From Eutreptiella sp. 'Long Island Sound 2002' (Eukaryota > Euglenozoa > Euglenophyceae > Eutreptiales > Eutreptiaceae): a stretch of DNA of 64,000 bases. Both the position numbers and the translations under genes were made by a program. The notes beneath the pieces were generated by a model. It made no database searches. It worked only from the letters and a program-made list of their open reading frames with translations, and was not told the DNA's origin. The stretch covers positions 48,227,843 through 48,291,842 of the forward strand of contig OZ038384.1 in assembly GCA_964036045.1 (NCBI GenBank), given 5' to 3'. This document shows positions 21,907-34,180 of the stretch, piece after piece; position 1 is the stretch's first letter; the number at the start of each line of letters is the position of its first letter.

Positions 21907-22466
21907 AGTGCAGATGAAAATCACCAATGGCTGTCCGAGGGGCACCGCACAATGCATCATTTCGGATTCAGGTACAATCCAGAGTCAAAAGAAGTTGAAC
22001 CTTTTGAACCGACCCCTTCCTGAGTTTATTCAAGCGATTGGGCTTCGTGCATTCTCTGCCTGCGCCCAGGTGTTGCCCTCCTCTGTCTTATGCCCCAATA
22101 TGTGATCAGTGGCTCGATACGAACCTGGCAGTGGCCTGAGGAGCCACGTAGACGTCCCTCAGCTAGGCCCTTATGTCCTGGATGGCTCCTTTGGGTCAGG
22201 TGCGGAAATGGTTTTTGAACCGCGTCCCCTCCCCTGATCCACCCTCTTTAAGAAAAGGCAAAAAGTCTTCCTACAGTGCCGCAGTCTCCTCCTAATTTTT
22301 GGGGAAGCCCGCGACAAATGGAAGCACCAAATCCCAGCTCGCGACTATGACACAGTGGAGAAGCGGTGCATTCCCCGAGACTCCAGGGTATCCCTTGTCT
22401 TCCGTCACACTGGTGTAGGAACGGGCCTCCATACGACATCCTCAGAGCCCCCGGACCCAGAGCAAC

Positions 22467-25400
22467 ATGAGACGAATTAAGGAACCTACACTCGGCGTCA
22501 CCCTTCTGTGCACACGAGACGTGGTCCTCGCTTTAAGACCCCAGATACCCTCCATCACCATTATTGCATGTTCTCAGGCATGGCAATGCCATCGCTTTAC
22601 CACTCCCCCTGTACGTAACATGAATTCCCTAACCCCTGTGACCGCCAGGTATGCCCTGACCGGGAGGATCTGTGCTCACTGTGTACCAGACCACAAAATC
22701 CGGTGGTTCCCCTTGTGGGAAGCTCTGATGAGTCTACCGAATGCTACCCGTCCCCATATTCTTTCTGCCCCCCTCCCGCCCGTCAGTGCCACCGCAGTAG
22801 TAGTAACATGAGACGGTGTCAAGAGGTCCTCGCCCGCGTGGGCGTTCACGGTGCCTCCCTCACCGCCACCGTCTCTCGCATCGCGGAGATTCTCCCTGTG
22901 GAGCAAGCACACATCAATCCGAGAATATAGGTCCCAGACACAAGTGTCTCCACAGACCTGGCTATACACCCCTCTCTTCGCACTGCCTGTGACACGGCCT
23001 TACGCCACTTGCCCAAAGCATACGCACAAGCACTTCACTCTCGGATTTCTGCGCTAGAACAGTGCGAACCCAACCCCTCAATACAGAATGAGAACCCTGC
23101 CCACATACCAACGCTTCTGGCTCCGGACTCCCCACTGGGTGCCCGCTATTCCTCCATTCGGACACCCTCCTTCCCCCCTCCCCCCCAAGTGCACAAGCCC
23201 TTCAAACCTAAACGCTTGCGCCGCCCCCCCCCTTCTCTTCCCTCCGTCCCGGCCATCCGTGTCGTGTCCTTCAACACGGCAAAGAGCCAGAACACGCCCG
23301 CGGCAATCTTGCATTTCCTAAACGAGGGATATGACATACTCCTTCAGGAGCTAAACTCTCCCCCTCTCCTCCCGCAGCGGTACGCCTTCGGCAGTGACCG
23401 CGCTAAGGTCTTCTCAAATGTCTGCGGCCACAGACACGGAGTGTCAGTCATTGCTGGCCCACGCATCGCGAGATATACCAGCTGTCTCCCGCCCAGAGAC
23501 AGCGACAGCCTTATCTGTGGTGCCAAAATAGCCCCTTCCGGGGGCAACTCCCTTACACGTCTTCTCAGTTTACTCCCCCCCGGTGCGCACGGGGGCCCCA
23601 GCTCCGTACCGCGACACCATACAGCGAGTTCTTGCTTCTTATTTCAACGATCACCCCAATCACATCCTGGGGGGTGATTTTAACTGCGTCCTCGATGCCG
23701 AACTTGACCAGGGCAGCTTGGTCGATCTACATGAGTGGCGCTGGCTCACCGGGGAGGTGGAATACCTCCTATCTAGGTTGGTGGACACTTTCAGGTCAGA
23801 GCAGCCCTCCCTCAGGCAGTACACCCGCTACGCAAGCGACCGCTGGGACAGCAAAGCAAGGCTGGATTACATCTTTGCGTCCCCTCGCCTCCTGTCGCAC
23901 TTTCTCCTTCTGGATGCGTTGATCCTCACGGACTACACCATCTCTGACCACCACCCAGTGGTTGCGGTCTTCCAGTGCCCCTTCCCGATCCTTCTGTCTC
24001 AGCCCCCACTCCCCCCTTGCATTTTTCGGAAGCTTTCTAGTGACGAAAAGCAACAATTCTCCAACAGCATACGGCTCATCTCCGACTGGAGCCGGGACGT
24101 CCAGGACGCCCCTGCCAGGGCCCCATTGGAAGAGATCATCGCCGCCGGTGACTCTCTCCTTATGCAGGTTGGGTCTGCGTACCACAAAACCACGCGTCCG
24201 AAACCGCAGCGCAAGGACCGAGAGGGCTACGGCAAGCTCAGGAAATTATTACGCTCACCCCCGCCTCCTTCTTCCCCGGCATTTCCCGAGCACATTGCGG
24301 AGGTTCAGTCCGTGGTAAACACCTTACGGTCCTCGGACGAAACCAAAGCGAAGAGAAAGCTTCACAGTAGTCTGGTCCGAGGGGTCCAGATGAAAACCAC
24401 TGTTGCTCGCACCCTCTGCCCTAAAGACCTAGAGCCTCTCGTAGTCAGAGATCCAGCCACCAAAGAGCTCCTAAGTAGCCCGACGGATGTAGCTAAGGTT
24501 TTTGGGGACACCCTGCCTCATCTTGGAGGGCATCGAGATTACGCCCCCCCCCAGGACTTCGTCGACGAGGTCCTGTCCCACTCGCCCACATGCCCCGTTT
24601 CCGCCAAGAACGACCACATACCTCCTGTGACCTGGCAGGAGTTCCTGAACCACTTAAAGCACAGTAAGCCATCAAAAGCCGGGGGGCCGGACAAAACAAA
24701 CAACTACATCCTGGCCATCTGTCCGGAACCCATTCAACGTTTTTTCCACTCCATTTTAAACCGCTTCCTCCACTCGCCGCTGCCGCCGCACTGGCTATGC
24801 GCAAAAAAATGTTTGCTTTATAAAAAAGGCGACCCTTTCTCCCCTTCAAACTACCGTCCTATTGCCCTCTTAAACTGTATTTACAAACTCTTGGCCACTT
24901 TTGCCTGCAAACACCTGCGCGCTCAGGCCTTTGCACACGACATCCTGTCAGAAATCCAGCACGGTGGCCTTCCCGGCCACCAATGCGCTGATCATCTGTA
25001 TCACCTCAAAGCCCTTTATGCAAAATCGAAGAAGAGTTACTCGCTGTTCATCGATTTCAATAAAGCCTTTAATTCAGTGCCTCATGGCACACTCTGGACC
25101 GTCCTCGAACGGGCAAATTTTTCTGCTTCCACAATGTCTCTCATAAAGCAACTATACTCCTTCCCTCAAGACAGCCCCATCATCAATGGCCGCACTCCCC
25201 ACGCACACCTCCAAACCAGGGGCCTCCGACAAGGATGTCCCCTCTCCCCCCTACTCTTCATTCTCTATCTCAACTCCCTCTTCCACCATTTTTTTGCCAC
25301 TGTGCCCCCCCCCCGGGCAAATGCCCGCACTAGCCACCACGCCTACATCGACGACATCCTGATCAGAAGTGAGGACGTCCACTACGTCCAAAACAGTCTC

Positions 25401-28106
25401 AACTACTTCGATGGGCCAGCCAGGGACTGGGGACTGGACATGAATGTATCTAAGACCGAAGTCCACGCCAATGGCACAGCCCCCCAAAAAGAGCTTTTGA
25501 CACCCAGGGGCTCGGAGTTCCACACGTACAACAAAAAAACGGGTCGCCCGCACACATGCTATAAATACCTGGGGGTTTATCTTTTTTCATTGCCACCAGG
25601 CAAAGGGCCTGTTTCACATGCTCAAGGTGGAGATCCAGAGTTATTTTGCCCGGCTCTCCCCCCTGCCTCTTACACTTAGTGAGAAGGTCCGGCTGACGAA
25701 CTCTCAGCTGGTCCCAGCACTCGCCTACCGCTTAATCACCCACTCTCTTCCCCCCAACCAGCTCGAAAAGCTTCAGGCACTCATCTGGGCGGGAGTTGCG
25801 TCTCGCAGCATCACACGTCTAGTCTCCCCCAAAGACCGTTTCGCGGCTCGCCCAAAGGGAGGGTTGGGAATAGAGTTCCTACCGCACAGCGTCCACGTTG
25901 CCACCGTGAACTACGGGCTACGGGCCCTTTGCGGCCATGCCCCAAAGTCAGTTGGCCCCCTGTACGTCCAGTCTTTACTTAGCTCGAACCAGAGGGCCTC
26001 GGACCCGGTGCAAAACTCTTTTATGGACTCCATCCATGCCCTTGGCATATCTTTCCACAGCATAGGCCCGTGGAGACCCACTGCTATTCGGGATCTAACG
26101 CCTGGTACCCAACTAACCGTTAGGTTCAAATCAGGACAGGCCACAGGAAGAGTGATCGAGGCCACCTCCAAATGGGCCAACGTCTCGTTCCACGACGGGG
26201 TCTACTCGGTGGATACCCACACGTCCTACACCATGCACATACCATGCCACGCCGTCATGGATTACCCCCGCCCCTCTCACTTCCAGCTGGGTCTGAATTT
26301 TTGCGGCCTCAAGAGACCATCCCCGAACCCCCAGCGCCTCCGCACAACGCACACGCACTGGGAATCAGCCAACACGGCCATCTCTTCGCTCTGCAGGCAC
26401 AACACTACCTAGAGAAGAGGTCTCTGGACGAGTGGGGATGCCACGATGCCGCGGGGGCACTAACCAGGCCGCCGACCCCCGGCCGACAGCGGGTGTGGCT
26501 ATATTCTGATGGCTCCTCCGGTGGGTCCGGCCATGCGGCCGCCATCACGGCCTTTCTACCCGACGGTACAACCAGAGTCCTGTCCCTATCTTCACCGCAT
26601 CCCTCTTCTCTGGGTTCGGAGTTCTGGGGGGCGGTAGCAGCCATTCGCTGGATCCACAGGGAACTTTCCCAGTACGAAGTATGTTTGTTGATTGACAATG
26701 AACAGGTAGTGTCCACCCTCCAGAAATGCCAAGTCTGTAGGCCCAGCCTGTTCCAAGACGACACATGGACCGTCGCCATACACAGCGCCCTACTTCTCAT
26801 TACGAACCCCCTCCACATCATGTGGATTAAAGGTCACGCCAATTTTTTTGGCAACGAAATCTGCGACGATTTCTCTAAATGGGCAGCTCACAGCCAGATT
26901 TTTACCCCTGACCTCCTCCCCCCCCCCCCACTGGGCTCAGTGGCGGTACACCACCTGCCTGTCCTCCACAAGTTTAAGGTACAGCAATTCCGCCACCTAT
27001 TGCCACGGCATTCCCATAGCAACATAGCGGTCGGCCCCAGCTTCAGCCTGTACAACAAAACTTCCTGGTTTTCGTCCCTGTTTTTCAAACTGGCGTCCGG
27101 GTGCTACAATGTGCACGAGTACCAGTGGAGCAATATGCTCCACGACTACCACTGTTCCAGGTGCGGACAGCACCATCCTTCCGACCCTTTATCATGCCTG
27201 GCCTTCTGCAAAGCGTTGGACCAGCAGGTCCAGGCATACGTCCCCTCCTGGTGAACCCTTTTCAGCCCCATTGTCCTGCACTGGTGGCTCTCTGGACCCT
27301 CAAAGGCTGACCGCAGGAACTTCATGAGAACTTTGGTACCTAAATCCCTATGGTCCTGCCTCTCCAAGCCGATCCCGGGCTCCACTCGCGCCGAGCACAG
27401 AGCGATGCTTGGCCTAGCCCTGGAGGAACGCGTAAAGCACCTGGACAAGGCTGTCCACCAAGCACATGATTGGCTGTGTTCGAATCCTCTCCCTTGGGAC
27501 CCCATACTTTGCGCAAATCCCTCCGACCCTCTCAACCCTTTCTCGGTTTCGCACGGTGCGCTCAGTACCTCCGTCCACATGCCCCCTCGGACCCGCCCCG
27601 TATACCAGCACCCCCCACCTCTCCCTAAACACGCCTTAAAAAAACCGTCCAAGCCAGCGTCAGCCAAAGCACAACCAACCACGCGCCGCGCGCCAAAAAA
27701 TTCCACACGCCCGTCCAGCCGCGCATCCGCACCACCCCCCCCCCCCCCCCTGGGCCATTCCCCGCCCTCCTCAGCACTCACGCCCACGGCCACCAGAAAA
27801 ACGCCATCAATCACCACAAACCCATCAAGCCACAATCGTTTGGGCGCCCCCAAAGCGCGCCAAGACCGCTCCCCCCCCTCCCACCCCCAAGCTCCAAAGC
27901 ACGCTACCGTCAAACACGCCTACCTCTCCCCTCTAGGCCCACCCACACTAGGTGCCCAGGCCCGTCTGCCCCTGCCCCCCCCCCACTCTAACGCCTCCCG
28001 GGACATCCGGAATTTTTTCCGCCCATCCAGCGATCTTCTGTCTCCTCCTCTCGACCCCTTCAGCCCTCCACCCCTTCTCGAACCCCCCCCCTTCCCCACA
28101 GGGTAA
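22467..28106 (+). pseudogene. LINE ORF2: APE endonuclease, reverse transcriptase, RNase H, proline-rich C-terminus
   Basis: From ATG 22467 a Cys-containing N-terminus (GRICAHCVPDHKIRWFPLW) leads, after a shift near 22790 and a TAG at 22928-22930, to the endonuclease starting VVSFNTAKS (~23260). GGDFN (~23670), ARLDYIFAS and SDHHPV (~23945) are present. The shift near 23560 falls inside the domain. The RT shows SNYRPIALLNCIYKL, a FIDFNKAFNSV motif, RQGCPLSPLLF and catalytic YIDD (~25342). Shifts follow near 25605 and 26385. RNase H has SDGSSGG (~26505), SEFWGAVAAI, IDNEQV and GNEICDDFSKW, so all acidic residues remain. A CSRCG...H-type finger follows. A TGA at 27252-27254 interrupts the frame, which then continues (LHWWLSGPSKADRRNF) to a ~200-residue Pro/Ser-rich tail ending at 28106. 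SRDIRNFF in the tail resembles a PCNA-interaction box. Confidence 0.85.
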
Positions 28107-28232
28107 ATCAGCATTCATCTAACCTAACCATCAGAGCAGCCATGTACATATCTTTATATGTTGTTGTAAATACTTTCAATGGGGGACGTCAGCCCCAGAA
28201 CAAGTTGATGCGGTTAAGAACATTCAAAAAAA
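28107..28232 (+). other. LINE 3' UTR and poly(A) tail
   Basis: A short non-coding end contains a small hairpin-forming GGGGGACGTCAGCCCC (28181-28196). It closes with TTAAGAACATTC and eight A residues against the right target-site duplication. Confidence 0.75.
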
Positions 28233-28246
28233 AGGTGAGTAGGCCC
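28233..28246 (+). repeat. Right 14-bp target-site duplication of the LINE
   Basis: AGGTGAGTAGGCCC, identical to 18782-18795. LTR sequence of copy B resumes directly after it. Confidence 0.9.
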
Positions 28247-29136
28247 AGGGAGGGCCACTCTCAAGTTGAGTCTAATACTCAAAGTGTGCCCCCCTCTGGG
28301 ATTTAGTCGTGAGATCGTGTGATTGAGAGACTTGCACGGCTGTGCACAAGGACTGGTATGACTGGAAGGGCGCATGCATATGACACGTTAAAGGCTAGGC
28401 CACGTGTTGTGCGCTCGGTATAACCCTTGTCTAGGAAACCCCTGGGGCTGCGCCCTACGTTCTTCAAGAGAACCGGCGAAGTCTCATAAGCTTGCTTCCT
28501 TGATAGGGCAGTTTGGAGACAGCGTATTATGTTCCTGTTGGAGACCCGTATAATACGGCGAGGCTGGTCAGGTTCGCCCGCTCCAAAGTGTCCTGCATCT
28601 GCCTCTCTTCTCAGGTGGGAAAGGTTCAGCGTGATTGGTGCAGTTGGTTGCCAAGCTAAAAAGGGCGCACATCACACAATCAACATGGGCCTCAGCCATG
28701 AATGGCGAGGAAAGAAAGTCTTCCTCATGCACGGCCCGTACTCACGCTGTGACCGCAAACAGAGCCCTCCTTCCCTCCAAGCCCTAGCAGAGAAACGTGT
28801 AGTGACGTCCGTGTTAGCCAACAGCAGCTTAGTACCGCTGTGTATTCTTGCAACTTCACAGGTGGGCCATTAGAGCCTGTGACTTCTTCTCCCTCGTCAC
28901 CAAGTAGAGTGTGTGTGTAGGTGTGGTAGGCCTGGGTGGGGGCTTCAGCACGGCAGTGTTTGCTCACCCTTCGAAGGCTGGTGCCACAGTAGAGTGTGTA
29001 GGACTTATAGTGGTGTGTCATTGTGCCGCCTGTTTCCTGAAATTATTTCAGGCCTTTTCGGTGGGCAGTGGCAGTGGTAGTCCAGTTTTTGACCGCTTAG
29101 CAACCAGGCGTTTTCATTCCTCTTAGCTTTTGGCCA
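28247..29136 (-). repeat. 3' LTR of copy B, proximal part
   Basis: It aligns with ~56020-56890 of copy A. Shared blocks include AAAGG(C/G)TAGGCCACG, TAGAGTGTGTGTGTAGG and AGCTTTTGGCCACCCCTCCC. The minus-strand LTR start is TGGCCAAAAG at 29127-29136, next to the polypurine tract. Confidence 0.75.
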
Positions 29137-29145
29137 CCCCTCCCC
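29137..29145 (-). other. Polypurine tract of copy B
   Basis: The minus strand reads GGGGAGGGG directly before TGGCCAAAAG. The same arrangement occurs in copy A at 56891-56898. Confidence 0.6.
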
Positions 29146-29405
29146 TGTAGTAGGCAGGTGGATAGACAAAACCAATACCTTGGCGTTAGCGCTGGCTATT
29201 CCCCCAAGGGTTCTGGTGCCAACACAGAGGCTGGGCACCTAGGAGCAGAGAGAAGTGGGGCGTATGCCATCGCACCGTGTGAAGACATCCGCGGGGTTCA
29301 TCAAGGGTGCAGACTTGGGTATGATTAGGACACCACTTGTGTAGCTTGCTCTTAGCTCCCTGGGCTCAGCACACTCACACATACATAGGCAGGTATAGGA
29401 AGGGT

Positions 29406-30747
29406 TCAGTCCCTAGGCTGCTTCTGCGAGGCAAGCGTTTCAGCGAGCCTGAGCAAGTCTCCTAGGTTGTTCTGGGACGAGTAGTCAACCAGAACAGAGT
29501 TTAGGCATCCCTCAGGAAGGACGAAGGCAGATAAGGTTTCACAGGTAGCTACCTGCACTCCAAGCCCTTCCCAGAGGCTGAGGAATTGCCACCCGGGGCA
29601 GTAGCGGTCTTGGGGAATAGACTTCACCATGTAGAAGACTTCCTTGGCCATCTCCTCGCGGTTCTTGTTGGGGACTTCTCCTTCTCTTCCATGTTCCTTG
29701 TCTTCCATGGGGCCGGCAGGGCCCGGTAGGTCCACAGTGGCGATCTCCTCGTCGTTTAGTGCCCTCTCCTCCCCACAGAGCTCCTCAGGGTTGTAGTAGT
29801 GCTTCAGCTGCTGGGCTGCGCACACCAGGGTCCCCCCTAGTCGGAAAGACCACCGCACAGTGATGCGGTGACCATCCACGGTGAGGATCCTGTAGGACCC
29901 AAAGTACGGGTCAACACTGGTGGAACGGGGCCAGGCTGGTAGCCCAATGTGGTGCACCAACACCCAGTCACCCGCTTGATAGGATGCAGGCACTCCTTGT
30001 ATGTTCCTCCTGGTCCACTTGTCCTCCCACACTCTTTGCAGCATCGCCTTGGCCTTGTCCATCTTGTCTTGTTGCTCATTCACCCATTTTCCCGCCGTAG
30101 AGTAGGAACCCTCAGGAAAGGGGGGTGTAGGAACTAAGCCGGCGGGCCCACAAAAAGGTCCTGGGTGAATAACCAGTTGCTGAACTCTCCTGAGAGTTCA
30201 TCATGAGGGATATGATGGAGAGTAGTCTCACCCGGTCCTTGGTGCGCTCAGCTTTGCACCATCCCCTGACGTTCTCCTTGAGAACTTGGATGTGTCGCTC
30301 ATATAGGGGGTTACTTGTATAAGTGTAGGGAATCCCCGTGGACACCTGGACATTGAGGGACCTCTGGACTCTCTTGTACCAGCCAGTGCCTGAGCGTACT
30401 CTGACGTCCCCGTCAGAATTGATCTCTTTAGGTGCCCCATAGACACAGAACCACTCTTCAAGGAGTATCTTGATGGTCTCCTCCCTGGTGATGTTTTTCG
30501 TGCATGGTAACACTCGGGTAAACCTGGTCAGCCCACAGGTTACCACTAGGGCGAAGTCATAGCCCCCAAACTTTGGCATCTCCCTGTAATCCACATACAG
30601 TACACTGTTGGCACAGTGTGGGATAGGAAGGGTCAAGTAGAGACCTCTATCCCTGATGTCCCCAGGTTTACAGGACCTGCACGCGCACTTGTCCACGATG
30701 GGCTGGGGGGTTTTCCGTAGTTGATCATCACTCCACGTAGAGTGCAA
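29406..30747 (-). pseudogene. Copy B integrase and chromodomain-like C-terminus
   Basis: Two minus-strand frames, 30747-30112 and 30083-29406, cover the integrase. The HHCC finger's cysteine half is seen as CACRSC. The catalytic region includes LYVDYREMPKF, EINSDGDVRVRSGTGWYKR and NPLYERHIQVLKENV, so two Asp and the Glu persist, with Cys to Tyr before the Glu relative to copy A. The end holds FLSLWEGLGV and AFVLPEGCLNSVLVDY, aligning with a chromodomain-like module. A frame break near 30090-30110 and an earlier one near 30745 disable it. It would have inserted the cDNA. Confidence 0.75.
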
Positions 30748-30890
30748 CTACACCTTGAACAGCTTCAAGGTACAGTCAGTCCGAACAAGACCACTAGACT
30801 CATGGGTCACTTGAGCAGCGCCGCGATACGGTTGGTAGGCACAAGTATCCGGTCCTCATGTCAGAGGTAGGTCTTGTGCCGCGTCCACTC

Positions 30891-32476
30891 CTACTGGCTG
30901 ACCAGGACAGGTTCCAGACGCTCTTCCAGGCATTTGTAGATTTCCCCAAACTGGTCCTGGTACTCGACTTCTTGGAGTCTATCTAGAGGTCTGATCATGG
31001 CCATGTTCAGGTCAAGGTGTACATCCATACGCCTGAACGCCTCCTTGGCTAGCTCCTCAGACCTGGCACCAATCATGTTGCCGAAGTTGTTGCGGCTGAT
31101 GTAATCCGCAAACTCGCTCTTAACGCCCTGGATAGAGTGCACTGAGAGCCGTAGTTGGCTCAGGTAGGTCCATCAGCGTCTGAGCTTAGCCTTCTCAGGT
31201 AGGGGCAGGTGGGTGGCAGAGCCAAACCACTGGGTTGCTCTCAACAGTCAGGACTGCAAGGATAGCACCAGCACAACCGCGAGCAGTTCCTGCTCATAGG
31301 TAAAGTAGTTACACCTGGCCTGGTTCCATTTCCAGTTCCAATGGCCCAGGGGAACCAGGACCCGTTTGTCCTCAGGGTGGCTGTGCTCCAAGGTTGCATC
31401 TTAGTTCAGTCCACTAGTACACCATAGGGACATGGCCGAGTTGAACACCTCATTCTCTAGTGCTCGCAACTGGCACAACGTTCCGCCTCCGCCCACATTG
31501 CTGGCGTCAGAAACAAGGATAATACCACCTTGTGTCGTAGGCACGCCCAAAGATGTGGCGTTAGCCACTTTGTCCTTGACCTTGTCAAACTCTTGTTGCT
31601 CTTCAGGGCCGCAGCGCCAAGTAGTGTTCTTCCTGATAAGGTCTGTCAGCAGGGCGCTGGTATAGGTGAAATTCTTTATGTGGCGGCGATAGAAGTTGCA
31701 CGACCAAATGAAGCTGTGTACATCATGGAGTCCTCTCGTTAGGTCTTCATGTCCGACCTCAGCATCCATCAGAGGTTTGGCCTGAGAGACCGCCGGGGTC
31801 CACCACCCATAGCCAATGTCGAACTCCAGGTACTGCATATTCCTCTGCATGAACTCACACTTTTCCAGCTTGAGTCGTGTGTGGTTCTCCTTGCTGACAT
31901 CAAAGAACTCGCCCAGCAGGATTAGGTGATCCTCTTGGGTGTTCGTTCCCAGTCATACATTGTCGATGTTGCCTTCCATCTTGGCACCTCAGGATATGAG
32001 TTCTTGCACCACGGGTCTATGACGTAGGATGAACACGATCTTGTTCATCAGCGCTTGAAAAATAGCGGCTGCGTTAGCCACGCCAAAGGGCATGACCTTC
32101 CACTTGAACACCCTCCCTTCAGGGGTGATGAATGCCAGTAGTTCTTGGCCATCAGGCTTCAGGTCTCCCTTGGCTTGTCCATCTTAGTGTTGTGGCGGCA
32201 GGAGGCTATCTTCTCCAGGGTCGACTCCATGTTTGGAATGGAAGGTGAGTGGTTCAATGTGTTCTTGTTCAGCTCTCAATAGTCCAACACCAGCCGTTTG
32301 GCTGTAGACCCAGGCTTAGCCACCAGGAAACAGCGACTGCAGTACTCCAGGACCAGGCTGGCGTCAATACACTCTTCTGTCTGTCGTTTGATCTCATCAG
32401 CCCGCTCTTTAGGAGCCGGGCAGGGCCTCCGACGTATCTTGTGACCCACGAACTCAGGTTTCAGGTTGAAGTCCAT
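30891..32476 (-). pseudogene. Copy B reverse transcriptase and RNase H remnants
   Basis: Fragments in several frames match copy A. The RT N-terminus is at 32476-32276 (VGHKIRRRPCPAPKERADEI, then FLVAKPGSTAKRLVLDY). The connection and RNase H start are at 31850-31401 (FIWSCNFYRRHIKNFTY, then ILVSDASNVGGGG), and the RNase H end is at 31142-30891 (SEFADYISRNNFGNMIG). The polymerase core between 31860 and 32270 is too disrupted for one frame. Deletions relative to copy A and many stops show long neutral decay. Confidence 0.7.
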
Positions 32477-32512
32477 CTGGACCAGCTTGTCACGGGAAGC
32501 GGGAGGGGGTAA

Positions 32513-33310
32513 TTACCTGAACACCTCCAGGTAGGTCCTGATCAGCTTCGGTACACTTGGATCCAAGGGTCTGATCTTATCCTCCAGGTCCTCGTCAGAG
32601 TGTAGGTTGCTTGCCCCCTGGTGTATAAAAGCAGTGAGGTGGTCGTTACCCTGCTCAGCGTCCTTGGCGTGTTCTTTCAGTCCTTGATAGGCATATAGTA
32701 GGTCCCGCTCCACCATCTCTGGTGGTCGATTGCAGCATAGACAAGCTCTAGGGGGTTCCCATACGCATTCCTCTGAGAGTTCATCTTCATCGGGGGTCCT
32801 CACATGGGCACCCCACACGCCCTTCATGAGCTTCAGGTCCACGTTTCATTGCCAAGTGGTTATCCTTCGTTCCAGGTCGTCCTTCAGCTGGGAAATATCT
32901 CCCATAGACCCATGCTTCAACGGCCATGAGCTGCCAGTAGGTCTAGCGTAACATAGCCTTTTTGTCACGGCTCTGGTCTTGGAGTCCACATACTCTGTCA
33001 ACCTGGATCGGGGGTCCAGCGTCTCGTCCAATGGCTCCTCCCCCCTCATTGAGTTGGGTAGCTCGGATAACCCACACTCTGAGACTACATCAGGATTAGG
33101 TATATGGCAGGGGATGTCGGGTGCAACAGCGTCCGACAGGACGTACTCATCTCCCCAAGAAGTAGTCTCTCCGGCGTCGCGAGGCCGGAGTCCGTCTTTC
33201 AGGACGTCCAGAGTGTAGCCGCTGCTCTCAGGGTGAATTTCTTGTACCAGAGCAGAATCCGGATCTTCCCACAATACTGGGGCCAGGCTCCTGTCCACGA
33301 CGCTTAGCAT
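32513..33310 (-). pseudogene. Copy B Pol linker between protease and RT
   Basis: Two minus-strand frames (33310-32846 and 32842-32513) match 61232-60456 of copy A. Shared runs include SECGLSEL, LDPRSRL, EYVDSK and LKLMKGVWGAHVRTP. The protein is acidic and has no recognised domain. Confidence 0.6.
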
Positions 33311-33442
33311 ACTCCCCCATCCTGGTTTCCCAATAGCGTCTTCCTGCCCAGAGGCATGTAGATGGCTTTGTCAGGCAGCTGGCTAGGTCAGTGTCAGCTT
33401 CTCCAATAGAGTACGCCAGTATTCATTTCCCCCATGGGCTCC

Positions 33443-34150
33443 TCAAGCGGGGGAACACAGGACCATACGAGAACGTTGGAGGGCCACCTTGGTCAAGACC
33501 CCCCCCAGTTCACTGAACCTGGTGTTCCTGTCGGCCATCCCAAAAGATCGCCAGTAAAATTTGTGGCAGCCATTTTGCCCTTTGCTGAAGTAAAGGTCCA
33601 GGACGTGCTGCTTGTCACTGGCGAACAACTCCACATTCAGGTCTTCCCTGGAGTATCCCAACTCATTTTGACCTTTGTCTAGGACTTCCTCAGGGAGCTG
33701 ATAGTCCTGTGTTTTGGAGGCTGCCATCATTGCAGAGGGCTCCGTCTTGCATACCTCCAGGTAGCCTGACGAGTGCTCGGACTACGCCAGCGGTACAGAT
33801 TCCAGTCCATCACCATGATCCACATGAAGGACATAGGACGCTTGCAGCGTGAGGGATAGAACCTGAGGGTGCTCGGCGAAGCAGTCGCTCCGCAGCGCGA
33901 AATCGAAGGCTTGGGTATCCATCACATAGAACCGGTGAGCAATGCTCCTACATCCCATAGGCACGTCGACCTCGCAGTCCCTACAGCTGTGCACCACGTG
34001 GCAATCCCCCATGCAAATGGCTGCGGCCAGAATGATGATCCTGAGTTCCCCACGAGGTACAATTGTCTTGGCCACAATTGATATAGTGGCCTCAGTATCC
34101 AATACCCCCAGGTACTCTTGTCCCCCAAGACGGATACGTACCCAGACCAC
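33443..34150 (-). pseudogene. Copy B aspartic protease and methyltransferase-like linker
   Basis: The minus-strand frame 34150-33782 has the retropepsin core with VLDTEATISIV, where copy A has DTGA; the Gly to Glu change would abolish activity. The second half holds MDTQAFDFALRSDCF, counterpart of copy A's VLGTDF. The next frame (33730-33443) carries VELFASDKQHVLDLYFSKGQ and DRNTRFSELGGVLTKVALQR, the counterpart of the methyltransferase-like segment in copy A, with NPRF changed to NTRF. Confidence 0.7.
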
Positions 34151-34180
34151 CAGGTCTGTAGATCCCTCAGAGCGTCCCTC

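Larger units (their letters stand above)
18796..28232 (+). mobile_element. Full-length APE-type LINE (9.4 kb)
   Basis: Perfect 14-bp duplications flank the element and an A8 tail (28226-28233, last A shared with the repeat) ends it. It carries ORF1 (19074-21906) and ORF2 (22467-28106) with APE endonuclease, reverse transcriptase and RNase H in that order, as in the I/Jockey/Tad side of LINE diversity. The 5' UTR (18796-19073) has no gene and contains TTTGCCTAGC twice. The target is copy B's LTR. At least five frameshifts and two in-frame stops make it inactive as assembled, though several shifts lie at or near homopolymers. Confidence 0.9.
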
